Positions 33,278-44,700 of a stretch of DNA of 60,529 nt are shown piece by piece. The stretch is from Mnemiopsis leidyi. Taxonomy: Eukaryota > Ctenophora > Tentaculata > Lobata > Bolinopsidae. The stretch is from the NCBI GenBank assembly GCA_000226015.1, contig JH155322.1, positions 41,406 to 101,934 of the forward strand. Reading direction: 5' to 3'. The position numbers and the translations under genes were made by a program. The notes beneath the pieces are model-generated. The model had not been told where the DNA came from and searched no databases. It saw nothing but the letters and a program-made list of their open reading frames with translations. Position 1 is the stretch's first letter; every line of letters starts with the position of its first letter.

Positions 33278-36200
33278 GGTTGTTCCTCATCGACATTAAC
33301 GACTTGAGGAACATCTGAAGTTTCTGACTGTTCACAAAGAGACGAAGTCTCACAGACCTCATCAAAATCGACCATCTCCTCCTTTACCTTGCCGAGTGTC
33401 TCCTCCTTGGTCTGTGCAACCGGTTCTCCTGTACACAGGTAGGTTTTGTGTACCGAACATTTGGCAGCGTTAGGGAACCTCGTCCCGCACTTCTCGCACA
33501 CCACCTCCTCCGGGTCTATGTACTTACAGAACTTCGCATGGTGCAGAACGTCAGCCATCCGGTAAAACTTCTCCCCACACGCTCCGCAGTTCAACTTCCT
33601 GTCCTTCTTGGGACACTGGTGTTGCTTGTAGAGGAGGTGGTTCTCAAAGTTCACCGTGCAGGCTCTACACCTGGTCGTTTTGACGGTGTGGTTGGTTTTG
33701 TTGTGTCGGGACAGTTCCAGGGACGTTCCAAACATCGCACTACAGTTCTCTTGTTTACATTTGTATGGGAAGGAGTCATCGTGGTTTATTTTCATGTGAT
33801 TGTTCCTGTGTCCTGGTTGTCTGAAGGTCTGACTGCAGTACAGACACTTGTAGTGCTTTTCTCCCGTGTGGGTGAACGTGTGGAGAAGCAGCTGACGAGA
33901 GTTTCTAAAACACTTCACACAAAACTTACATTTGAAGGGCTTGTTGGTCTTGTGTTGTTCCACACAGTGAGCTTTCAGCTCGTTCATCGTCATGAAGGTC
34001 TGAGCGCAGTATATACACGGATAAGCTCCTGTGTGATCTGTAAGACCAAGGTCCTGGTAAGTCGTTGTGGCAGGAAAGTCTACAGGTTCCTGTTTAGCAA
34101 TTTTGGAGATGGGGCTGATGGGAGAAGGACTTGGGCCACGTTTACTACCAACTGGTGAACTGGGTGTGCTTGAAGCGGCTGACTTAGGAATTTGAAGGTT
34201 CTTTGGTGCAGCTTTGATGCTGGACACATCAGATCTGGGACTCGAGGTAGATTGCTTACTGTCACCTGAAATAAACATGTGAACAAAATCGGAATTAGGA
34301 ATCACAATTTGGAGAGTAAAACATCTGTTACAGACTTTCTCGGTCATTGAAGTAAGAAAGCAAAAAGATGAACAAACCCGATAAAGACATTGAGTCAACT
34401 TTCTTGTTTTGGCTACATGCTCCAGTGGAGCCTGAAATACAAGAATCGTTACACATCATTTGGTAAAATTTATGGATAACAGAGATAGGCAAGTTATATC
34501 AAATGTTGGTACTGAAAATATGTATGAAGTGTGGTCAGTGGACTTAATTCAAATTCTAACCTTTCTCATTTTTCTTTGCACTGTTTACAGAAACTGAAAA
34601 ATTGTATCACATTTGGTTAAGAAATATTTAATCAAACAATCAATTTAATCTAACACTCCAAATTTTGAAGGGAAATGTCAACAATCAACATCCTACTGCA
34701 CTTTTGTTAAACTTTGCAGTTTGCTTGTAATAGAAACATGATCGAATTGAAATTCCAGTTCAGCAATATTTAGGGGGGGGGTGCGATAAGATGACCACGA
34801 TTTTTTGAACATTTGGCCTATGTCCAGATTTCAAGGTCAATTGGTCAAGAATTTTTACCAGACCATGGTAAAATTTTCGATATAACTAAGGTCAAATGGT
34901 CAAAATTTTGGCCATAACCATGGCAAAAATCCAAATTTTTTTCACCCAGCTGGCCGCGAAGCGGCCTTAAAAAGGCATAAGGTGGTTAGGAATCGGGAGA
35001 TTTGGTAGTATAGTGGGGTTAGCAGGATGGTGGTCCGTCGTCGTGGTCGTGGTCGTCGTGGTCGTCGTGTCCCGCTCCTTTATCAAAACAGCGATTGCGC
35101 AGGGTTAGAAATTGTTTTTAATTCAATGCGCCGCGCATCACTGTAGACTGATTACATTTTGATTTAATGAATGAGATCGTGAGTGTGGGATTTGATTAAT
35201 GATTGGTTATGCAAATTGGGACATGGCAATCAAAGTGTTTGTCTGTATGATGTAACTGACAACAATAATAAAAACCATAATCGGCTAAAACATTTTCTCA
35301 AACACAAAAAGTCACTAAAAATCACGATAATTGATTGATTTGGGCGGTGCAAAATCAAAATGTGCATTGTGACATTAGCGATAAAGTTGTTTATTTACTT
35401 CAATCACTCTTCGTAAATGATGAAATCCGACTTTTAAAACTAAGGAATAGGAGTGATTTTTGCGAATTTTCCCATTGTAGTACTCAAGTAGATGAAGCTT
35501 CATGAAGTTATCAATTGTAACCAAATGCAACAGGATATTAAAGGTTTAAGATAATGAATGAATGTCAGATGGCAAAATTTCACTCGTATACCTACAACAT
35601 ATTGCAACACAGATCAAATCGTCGACATAACGAAGCAATAGCAAATCGAACTAACAACCTAGCGCAAGAGTTCTGGCGCGCACAATTTTCATCTTATAAT
35701 GCACGTGCCATGTCAATTTTATTTCACGGTGCGCGTTATCAGTGCATGGCTCATGCCTAAAATCTCTGCAAGTGAGTGGCGAGTATGTAAAGTGTAGTAT
35801 TATTCTTTATCAATCTCAAATAAGCTTTTAACAGCTACGGCTGGGTGGAAATATGGTCAAATGGTCAAAATTTTGGCCATAACCATGGCAAAAATCCAAA
35901 TTTTTCATTGTCGTGGTCAAGGTTTTTGGTCCATTGACCCGTTGTTAGGTCATTTCCTCCCCCACCTCCTATTTAATATATAATACATCAACTCACCTTG
36001 TTTGGAATTTGCACTGCCTTTTTGAATTGCTTTTTTTGAACATCCTCTTTCGTGAACTGCAAAGATTTTAATTTCAGTTATTAACCTGTATTTAAGGCAA
36101 TAAAAACTTTAAATGGCCATTTAACATGGGCGAATAAAACATGCAACTTGAGTCTTGAATAATGTAACTTGACCTTAACAAAAGCTGGGGAAAGATAAAA

Positions 36201-36515
36201 TAGAGCCTACAGACCTAGTATTTCCCTATAATCCGGTTTTGGATAGCATCTTTCAATTTTTGCTAAACAGTCAGCGTTTAAGACGCTTCCAAGGGTGTTA
36301 TATACTGAGGCTTTCTGTTGAACTGATTTGCATAGCACAGCTTTCTTTGTTTTAGCATCTGATTCAAGAGTCAAGGCAAAATCGTTTTCTCCTAAAAAAA
36401 ATGACTGTTTCTGGGTCAATAGAATCTGGAAAGCCCCATGTTGTGGACACCTCAACCTCATGATCGATCTTCAGACAATCTTCCAATTCAACCATGAACT
36501 CAGTAACCACAATAC
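33274..36515 (-). CDS. C2H2 zinc-finger protein (5' end not seen)
   Basis: Exons 36515-36215, 36056-35997, 34431-34378 and 34265-33274 join in phase 1 throughout. The first exon is a non-finger domain (for example V-T-E-F-M-V-E-L-E-D-C and C-Y-P-K-P-D-Y-R-E-I-L) that I cannot name. It stays open only if one base is dropped from the A8 run at 36394-36401, where V-I-F-L-G-E-N-D-F would result. The next two exons are Ser/Lys-rich. The last exon has a Ser/Pro segment with P-I-S-P-I-S-K-I-A-K, then about six C2H2 fingers (C-I-Y-C...H-C-V-E-Q-H; C-K-F-C...H-T-F-T-H; C-L-Y-C...H-M-K-I-N-H; C-K-Q-E-N-C...H-N-K-T-N-H; further C-x-x-C modules) and an acidic tail. A nuclear DNA-binding role is expected. 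The stop codon lies inside the hAT target duplication. Confidence 0.8.
34773..35967. repeat. Nested repeat element in a zinc-finger gene intron
   Basis: The left end is G9 then GTGCGATAAGATGACC (34773 on) and the right end GGTCATTTCCTCCCCCACC (to about 35967), roughly inverted. Inside, an identical 51-bp stretch (starting GGTCAAATGGTCAAAATTTT) occurs at about 34891-34941 and 35855-35905 in the same orientation. It brackets about 0.9 kb whose own ends are inverted (TTCACCCAGC and GCTGGGTGGAA). The inner part holds a hairpin GGCCGC-GAA-GCGGCC (34952-34966) and a tRNA-like TGGTAGTATAGTGG near 35008. Confidence 0.65.
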
Positions 36516-36991
36516 CTAAAAACAAGTTGAAATATATATAATGATGAGTGATTACCTATTACAATGCACAATTCTGTTACTGAGCATTGTTTTACAATCA
36601 AACAATCTGTCTTGCATACAGGTTTTAAGATATGCTAAATAGTGAAAAACAATCCAATTGCACAGCAATCATCATTAAATCGTTATTGATCATTTAACAG
36701 AAACATGTTCAACAAACTGAAAAACAATTGATTAATCTCTGGTGGTCTTAATAGTACAGTGTACAAAAGATATTGCTTCCTTGCTGCCAAAAATAGAAGC
36801 AGGAAAGTAAGAAAGATTGTTCATTTTTGAAATGAGCAAACAAACAGAATCTAAAAAACTTAAGTTCATCATACATACATTTAAAAATTAACTCGAAATT
36901 TCTTATCACATAATTTAGAAAAATTAATTTTTGGTTTCTTTGTGATATAAAAACTTAAATTGACATGAAATTGCATAAAAATGCATAGCTT

Positions 36992-38350
36992 CTACTTGCA
37001 CTTAACATCATCTAACAATAAAGTACTGGAATTAGATGCATTATGTTGAAAGGGTTTCATGTCTTTGTTCTTGTAATGGACCATTAACTCAAAGTTTCTT
37101 GCTTCAATATCACCATTAGCAGCAAAAAGGTTAACATTTAACACAGATGAAGAGTTTCTATTTTGATTGAGCATTTTCATCAGATTGTCACCTCTATAGA
37201 AAGAGGCTGAGTAAATTTGGTCAGACCCTCCACGACTTTTCACAGCCATGTGAAATGTAGACCCTGGCAATTGATTATTGTCAAGGTAAATATAAACTCT
37301 TGGAGGACTTTCCAGGGCACATTTGTAAGAAACTTTAACACACAGATAAACGATTTCAAAAGAATTATTCATCAATTTTTTGCTACTTGCATCATTATCA
37401 ACATCACAAATTAGTTGTAAAGTTTTTTCTTGGGATATTTCAAAGTTTTGAATGGATCCCATCAGCTTTTTTACAGTGCTGTACAGATCTATCCACTTTC
37501 TTTCAGCAATGTAAACATCTGTATCATGATGATCTGTACCACATGATACCATTTCTTGGATAGCATTTCTTTCCAAGGATATCGCACATGAAACATTTTT
37601 CCAGGTTTTGATTGCAGGTATTGGCTCTATCAGTGAGCACTGTCTGGGTGAAAATGGAACCAAATCATGTCTGTTGCTTGTTAGTGATAGTAAAGAAACA
37701 CTGGAACTTCCATCATAGTTGACATAGGATGATGGTAGGATCTCTAGAAAGTTGTCAAACAAAACCTTCCTTGAACTTTCCTCTATGTCCAAGACTGTGT
37801 TGATCAGCTCTAAACGCTTTGATTTATTTATATTTGATAGCAGAGACCCACCAACATGAGTTTTGATGTTGCCTCTTATCCCACCATCATCAAGCAGTCT
37901 ATGGATGTGAAGTAAAACCTGCTTTAAGACCGAATCGAAATTCAGAGTCAATGAACCCTGTAAAAGCACTGCTTTTCGCCAAATGTGAGAACATATGGCT
38001 ATCTTAACTGAAATTACCTTCCAATCTATTGATGGGGCAGTCGAAAATGCCTCAACAGAATCCATTTCAGCCTTGTCAAAATTTCTCTTGGCCTCCTCAT
38101 GGTCATTAGCATAAAACATTTGAACCCCCGATCTTAATAAAAAGGCTGCAGAACGAAGCTTTTGCAACTTAAGATCTTCTAAATCCTTTGAAATAGCAAC
38201 AATTTTGCTTTCAAAAACATTAAGTATCTGCTCATTGGTGTAGTCTCCTCGCTCCAAATTTTTACAGAAATAATAACGGATGATCTGGAATCCAGACTTA
38301 ACTCCAACAGAAATAAGGGAAGACATCCAAAATCTGAATAGAAAATTCAT
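36992..38350 (-). CDS. Orphan 452-residue protein, single exon
   Basis: A clean uninterrupted frame with ATG at 38350. Residues 1-30 include a moderately hydrophobic stretch (S-S-L-I-S-V-G-V-K-S-G-F). Residues about 35-150 are predicted helical, rich in Lys, Glu and Ala (for example L-K-L-Q-K-L-R-S-A-A-F-L-L and E-E-A-K-R-N-F-D-K-A-E). The middle is Ser-rich (S-S-S-V-S-L-L-S-L-T-S-N) and the last 150 residues look beta-rich. I see no catalytic motif and cannot name a family. Codon pattern and length argue for a real protein. A SINE tail lies about 15 bases upstream of the ATG, so its promoter or 5' UTR must include or lie beyond the SINE. It could be an exon of the zinc-finger gene's neighbour, but no splice sites are needed. 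Confidence 0.65.
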   Translation of the reverse strand: MNFLFRFWMSSLISVGVKSGFQIIRYYFCKNLERGDYTNEQILNVFESKIVAISKDLEDLKLQKLRSAAFLLRSGVQMFYANDHEEAKRNFDKAEMDSVEAFSTAPSIDWKVISVKIAICSHIWRKAVLLQGSLTLNFDSVLKQVLLHIHRLLDDGGIRGNIKTHVGGSLLSNINKSKRLELINTVLDIEESSRKVLFDNFLEILPSSYVNYDGSSSVSLLSLTSNRHDLVPFSPRQCSLIEPIPAIKTWKNVSCAISLERNAIQEMVSCGTDHHDTDVYIAERKWIDLYSTVKKLMGSIQNFEISQEKTLQLICDVDNDASSKKLMNNSFEIVYLCVKVSYKCALESPPRVYIYLDNNQLPGSTFHMAVKSRGGSDQIYSASFYRGDNLMKMLNQNRNSSSVLNVNLFAANGDIEARNFELMVHYKNKDMKPFQHNASNSSTLLLDDVKCK

Positions 38351-38365
38351 GTTTATTTCTGGGCT

Positions 38366-38635
38366 TAAATTTGTATTTGTATTTGTTACACCTATACCCA
38401 GGCTTTTACAGTTACTAAAGGGGCTCCTGGAAGATTTTAGATCTTTTAATGGAGACCCTCCTCATTTAACCCTTAATCACGATATTCCAGTCATTCAGCT
38501 GAGTCAACCGAAGAAGATTGCATAGGCAAATGCCTTTAGCACACTCCTCTAGGATAAGCGGATCTGGGAATCGAACCCCCCATCTTCCGCATAGATTCAT
38601 AGAAAGTCAGGGTAGATACCACTACACCACCCCCC
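38366..38635 (-). repeat. tRNA-derived SINE, copy 2 (near full length)
   Basis: On the minus strand an A box TGGTGTAGTGG (from 38629) and a B box GGTTCGATTCC (from about 38577) are spaced as in a tRNA. A body shared with 23461-23660 follows, ending in a short AACAAATACAAATAC tail (about 38366-38385). Confidence 0.85.
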
Positions 38636-38726
38636 GTAAAATGTTATATCTCGAAACCGGTAGTATGCTACAGTTAAAGACAGAAGACCTGTGCGTCATT
38701 AATGAAGCTTTTGTTAGTTATTATGA

Positions 38727-39710
38727 TACACAATATAAAATTTATCATATTATCATTCAGTCGATCAGAAATCCCATTTTCTCACGGTAGCAGGTCTAGG
38801 CAACATCTAGAAGAATCACAGCATTCAGCAACAGAAGCAACAGCCAGGAGTCAAATAACGGAATTTATAGCCCCACGTTGCGGACCATTTTCACATTTAA
38901 AAAAGGCCACATTAAAAAAACGCCATTATTTATGTGATTACAGTGAACAACATAGAACGTTTTATTCAGACCAATTGAGCGCCGGCATATAGTTTATATT
39001 AAAAAAAGTGTGCCTAAGCCACGCAATGGGCCGTGTAAAACGTCCTATGTTGTTCACCGTTATAATCGAACTATTTACCATTGTTAAAGTGATTAGCAAC
39101 CTGAAATCCAAATTTTCGGTTTAAGCTGTTATGAAAACAATTGCAATGAAAACCAACAACAAACAAGATGTTATTCTTTTAAGTAGTATTTTAATACCCA
39201 GTGGAATGAATGGAAAAAGTTAGAAGATGAATAGAAAGCGCTTTCTTATCTTTTTTCGTGTTTTGATATCTATAAAGTACCTAGGATGCTCTTGTAATGA
39301 GATATTTCGTACTTTTAAAGATTCTTACTACTACTACTACTTAATACCCAGTGGAACAGTAAATTATACACAATATAAAATGTATCATATTATGATTCAG
39401 TCGATCATCATTTTCTCACGGTAGCAGGTCTAATCGACATCTAGAAGAATCCCAGTGGCCAGCAACAGAAGTAACTGCCAGGAGTCAAATAAAAAATTTG
39501 TAGCCCACGTTGCGGCCCATTTTCACATTTAATAGAAGCCATTATTTATGTGATTATGGATTATAATCGAAATATTTACCATTGTTAAAGTGATTAGCAA
39601 CCTGAAAATCCAAATTTCTCGTTTAAGCTGTTATGAAAACAATTGCAATGAAAACCAACAACCAATAAGATCTTATTATTTTAAATAGAATTTGAATACC
39701 CAGTGGAACA
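38727..39710. repeat. Tandem duplication of a ~400-bp unit
   Basis: 38727-39208 and 39363-39710 share long blocks: CACAATATAAAAT, CAGTCGATCA, TTTTCTCACGGTAGCAGGTCT, CATCTAGAAGAATC, CAGGAGTCAAATAA, CACGTTGCGG, then CCATTGTTAAAGTGATTAGC and ATGAAAACAATTGCAATGAA. The left copy carries the MITE at 38941-39059; the right copy does not. Confidence 0.85.
38938..39062. mobile_element. MITE with TTA target duplication (PIF/Harbinger-like)
   Basis: 119 bp at 38941-39059 with inverted ends CAGTGAACAACATAG and CGGTGAACAACATAG (read inward), imperfectly paired for about 45 bp. It is flanked by TTA on both sides (38938-38940, 39060-39062). The related unit at about 39555 lacks it. A 3-bp TWA duplication is typical of PIF/Harbinger elements; no transposase is encoded. 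Confidence 0.8.
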
Positions 39711-39779
39711 GTAAATGTTAAGGACACAAAATATCATAAAGCTCGGAAATTTGGCCGCTAGATTATCTACCAAAGATTT

Positions 39780-41123
39780 ACTAATGACCTAACCAGGTGA
39801 CTGCTACCTCTGGCATCGCCCGTCCATCCTTGACGAGATTATATCCGTCTAACGTTCTAACGCGAGCCGCGCGCGAGTCGGATAACATCTCGACAAGTCC
39901 ACCCCCATCAAACAAAGCTAAACAGGCGATGCGCGTCTAATGTTAAATTTTTTCAAACTTTTTCGCCAATGCGTAAAAGTTCACGCAGAAAGAGAGAGGC
40001 GGGCAATATCCGGTAAAATAAAATGTGCGGGAGCTGCTTGCTAAGCACGTATTATATCCCTGTGTTGTCGCGGTGATACCCGACTCTCGCAGCAAAGACG
40101 GATATAATCTCGTCAAATCCTGAATCCCTGTGCGAGCTTAGCGCGAAATTAAGACGGACACGCGATCCGACGCAAAAGCTCACACTATGTCTTGTAGGTT
40201 GATAACCTACTGTCGCGGCCATCACGCGCTCTCACGCATTTCTGGCCTGGCGACATGTATTTCGAAGAAATTCTAGACTGTAGACGCGCATCGCCCGTTG
40301 AACTATGTCCCAATAGGGCGCGCGCGCCAGCCCAAGCCACAGGGCTATGTTTGTACAGCAGCGCGCACCCTCCCGTCATTTTATTCTCCGCTTCGAATGA
40401 GGGTCGGACAAAGTCAGACAAGGCTATGTTGGCTTAGTAAGGTAACACCTCGACAAGGTAAAAGTAAAACAAGCTTAGCTTGACTAGCAACAAGCTCTGT
40501 AGTTACGGAGTATGTTATTGTACAGCAGCGCGCACCATCCCGTCATTTTATTTTCGTTTCAAACGTCTGACAAAGTCGAACAATACATGTTTGATGTTAT
40601 TTTCACCTAACCAGGTGTTTAACTTACGCACGCAATTCAAAAGGGCTCTCGTTAAACTTAAAGCAATATGTTGTCGAGGTCTAGGTGTAACTTGACGAGA
40701 TGATATCCGTCTAACGTTCTAACGATCAAACCAGGAGAGCGATCGAGAGCAGCAAACTGCGCGCGGGTCGGGTAACACCTTGACTTGCTACACGTTGCAT
40801 AGCCTTGTACACGCAGCGCGCACCCTCCCGTCATTTTATTCTCCTCTATTCGCTTCGAATGAGGGTCGGACAAAGTCAGACAATGCATAGCCCTGCTGCC
40901 GCGAAGCCAGAAGCGGCAGCCTCCGACAAACCTTGACAAGGTGTTACCCGACTCGCTGCTCTCCTAACGCTTAATTTAATTTCGTTTTGCTAAGCCAGCA
41001 TAGCCCTGTGGCTCGCGCCCTATCGAGACGCTGTGTATCGAGCTTTTGCGTCGTGCGTCCGTCCTTGGTCCTATTTTCGTGCTAAGCTCGCACAGGGATA
41101 TACGTGGTTAGCAAGGTCCCGGG
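39780..41123. repeat. Complex inverted-repeat element, GC-richer than surroundings
   Basis: Long inverted arms at about 40029-40181 and 41040-41123 (GCTTGCTAAGCACGTA with TACGTGGTTAGCAAG; TGCGAGCTTAGC with GCTAAGCTCGCA; GACGCAAAAGCTC with GAGCTTTTGCGTC). The left arm has about 70 extra bases. Between them a module (TGTACAGCAGCGCGCACC, CCGTCATTTTATT, GACAAAGTC) occurs three times at about 40355, 40510 and 40805. ATATCCGTCTAACGTTCTAACG occurs at about 39840 and 40706. No transposase frame. Confidence 0.75.
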
Positions 41124-41770
41124 AAGCTTTTATTTTTTAGATCTGACTTGGATTCAGAGTCTGTCCTTTTTCTATTCGACAGTATTTATAAGTCAGTAAG
41201 ACACTCAGTTTTGGTTTTCTTTAGAAGGACCGTAATTCATCGATTGCTACATCGAACATAAAAAAATCATAAATTATTAAAGTGAAAGTATTTGATTCAC
41301 ACGAGGGTCTCGAAATCGGACACTACTATCGAAGCATTTGGCATTTGGAGTGAAATCTTCGTCATGTACAAACAGGACAGTTCACAAGGCTCGATAGAGC
41401 CACACAATTGCCGCGCTTTAAATATTCTCCATCGTTAAATTTTCATTGCCTACAAGATACCTGACCAACTCAAACCTTCTAAAATCTTACCGCAATATCA
41501 GCAGATCAATGCTAATATTTTTCAGCTAAAAATAGCTACAGCCCATGGCATGAGAACATACCACTAGTATTACTTAAATATTGTTTAATTGTTAATTATC
41601 AATATCATTGTGCTATTTTTATACATTTTCTTTTTTACTACACTGAAACTATAAAAGAACTAGATTTGGAAGATTTAATATATCGGGAAGGCTCGCATTC
41701 AACAGTCATTCAATGAGTTGTAAAATTGATAGCATAAATGATAATCCTAAGTAAAGACTAACTCCGAACT
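41124..41770. other. Non-coding spacer downstream of cyclin T
   Basis: AT-rich, presumably containing the cyclin T 3' UTR. No other feature seen. Confidence 0.4.
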
Positions 41771-44700
41771 TCATCCAGAGTTCCTAGGTTCAGTTTTAAT
41801 GTGTTCGGATTGTCTGTGGAGCGGAGGAGGAGGCAAGTTGTACCTCATTGTTGAGCTGACCTGGGGCCGGGGCGCCCTCTGTAAGGGAGGCGGAGGGGGT
41901 GGTGGAGGAGGTGGAGGTGGTGGGGAATCTTCCAATTCCTCTTTTATGGAAATACCTGGTTCAGTCTTTATTACAGGAGCTCTAGTGTCCAGTTGCTCCT
42001 TTTTCATGCGCTGTTCTAGTTTCTTGAGGTTTGCCTCCTTTGTTGGATCGTGCCATTCCGTTTTGATTTTAGGTTTTTTCAAGGAATGTTTGTTTCGTTC
42101 GTCATCTGCAAAGTCCCGCCTAGGCTCCAGGTCTCGGGGTACAGGACGGTGTTCGTGCGAGGGTGGCTCATGAGAAGTCCTACTTTCATGAAGCGGGGCA
42201 CGGTTTTCACGGATCTGGATAGACGATCTGTGATCTTGGGGGTGATTCGACTGTCTGTGGTGATCCCCAGACCGGCTACCGTGGAGAGAATGGTCTTTTC
42301 TGTCTTCTCCAGGTCTACCAACCAGAGGTGACGATTTGTACTGATCTCTACCCAAACTGGGGGACGACTTGAACTGTTCTCGACTAAGGCTCGGCGATGA
42401 TTTGAAATGTTCCCTGCTAAGGTTCGGCGATGATTTATGTTCCCGACTGATATGCGGGGATGATTTGTGCTGGTCGATTTGTCGGGGTACGTGAGGGGAA
42501 GACTTGTGGAGCTCGTTCATGAGAGGCCGGGATGCAGAAGAAAAACCGCAGGGTCGTTTTGAATCAATCTCTTGCCGATGGTGTTCATGGTTTGTACGTC
42601 GCTCTTCGACTTTGTGAGAGGAGCTGGAACCGTTGACTTTAGTCTTGGTTATAGAACTTCCGATGAGAAGGTCGAGCTTGTCGCTTACTGACTTCTCCAT
42701 CGCCTCGGACTTGACGGCGTGGTGAGGATTATGATTGCCCGGCTGAAAGTGGAACTATTAAATAGTTGTCATTAATGAACAGAATTATGTCCAGCAATCT
42801 ATATTTCATGAAATCAAGAAGCGAGTCACTCATCAAGAAGCCAAAGTCAAGCTTCCCTCACGGGTTTTTACGCTATTTAGCCTGCAAATACTTACTCTAC
42901 TCGGAGTATCTCCTTCGGGGCGTGGTCGTTTGATGGCTTCTCTCCTTCCAGATCCAGATGGAGTAGCTCCTGGCATCTGAGGTGGCTGAAAAGAAAATGT
43001 ATTTAAAAGGTCGGGTCTAAAAACTGGAAGAAATGACCAAAAGAAGTTCCATAACAGCATGTTTTAAATCATGACAACTAGATTAAACTTTAAACCGCAG
43101 CTCGAAAATTACGTACCCTGATTAGTTTTTTCTTAAGTTTCGTTGGCGTATTTTCAAGAATCTTCAAAAACTCGTTGGCTATCGCTGAAAAGAAACTGGA
43201 TTATAAACATGCGAGCTATAAAATGTTCATTGTGTACCTGAAATTCATTTTTAAGCAAAAAGATGCCGATCACATAAAAGTCTAATCAACAAGCTCAGAG
43301 TAAATCATTTACAAGTGAGCTATTGAAACTCAGTAAATTATTTACAGTTGAGCTGTTCTAAGGTAATGTCAGATCCGAGGAGCTCCCACCAATCCCTGTC
43401 TGGGTTAGGATGGTCGATCTGAAAACGATTAGCCATCAACAGCTCTGAATAATCTGAACTTCATGACAATTCAACCGATCCCTCAAGATATATTTCCTAG
43501 GTTAAACTAAATTTTAGCCTGCCTGCTCATTTCAGGCTTATTACCTCAAAGTTGGTCCACTTGCAGGCGATGTGAATACAGACGGCCGCACCCAGGTTCG
43601 GCTTGTACTGGAGACAGAAAGTTGTGAGGTGCAAGCTTTGTGTCGCCATAAAGTAGGAAGACCTGGCAAGATCATTGACGTGCCCTCCGCTAGGCCCTCC
43701 CTCGCTGGAGGAGCTATTCGTAACTGCAAACAGCGGTATCAAGGTGGGGTTTGTTTAGAAGGAGCTACTTTTTTCTAGTAGCAATGAAATGTAGTCATCA
43801 AGGAGTGGCTTCTTGAAATGTGGGGTTGCGATTCAAAATAAGAGTCGCAAGTAAAGAATTTTTTCAAACGAACATTCTACCCACTGTTACAAGATCTGGT
43901 CCCAAAAAATAGCACTTTGACTTGCAAGTAGAAGCGCAGCTCCAAAACATAAGACTCACCTTTAAGCTGCTGCACTGCCCGGACCACGTGCGTGTGGGGA
44001 TGATCGACTGTCACTTCGAATCCTGTAAACAACTTTGTGTGAAAAGAAGAGTTCCGATATGGCTAAGGATGTTACACTAAGAAAGCTTTGAAAAGATCTG
44101 AGATTAACGTATGTTCTTTTTGCAACATAATGAGACGTATCGGTAGAAAGGCATAGTCGTAATCGTACAAGATTCAGTTCAGATTGTTTAAGAATACATT
44201 GGAACGTGGCATAAAATTAAATAATTTCAGTCAACTAGATAGGGCAGTAATTAAAATCGGGTGTTATCATATTACATGATTATGTCCCAATGACGACTGA
44301 GGAATTACGGCGTACGGATAATATCGGTACGTGACTAAGTTTCGTGCATGATATTGGAAGTCAAATTCACATGGCGCGCATTTGCGCGCGAAACTTTATC
44401 CGCGTTAAATGTAAAGGATAGTTAGCTCCCATAACATTTGAGTCAAATTTTGCTAGTTAAAAAAGATGCTCTTTGTGATACTGGTAATTTCCGTTCAGGT
44501 CGAACGTTACCAATTACGTCATCTGTCATGTTATGTTAGGAGAGAGCGGATTTTACGAGAGGATAAAGGTTTGTCAACAATGGGAAGGATCATATGTTGC
44601 AGTTAAAGAGTCAAATAAAAGTTGGCACATGCCACATTAACCGAATTGGCGGGGCCCATCACGAATACAAGGAGATACAGAAATTATCGTTCGGTTGTTA

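Noticed and set aside
32794-33307. Two overlapping ORFs of 88 and 167 residues
   Set aside because: They lie in the internal repeats of the hAT element and read the same unit in two frames.
33448-34158. 236-residue plus-strand ORF
   Set aside because: It is antisense to the zinc-finger exon, whose Cys/His spacing is unmistakable.
41799-42173. Poly-Gly plus-strand ORF
   Set aside because: It is the reverse of the cyclin T poly-Pro coding run.
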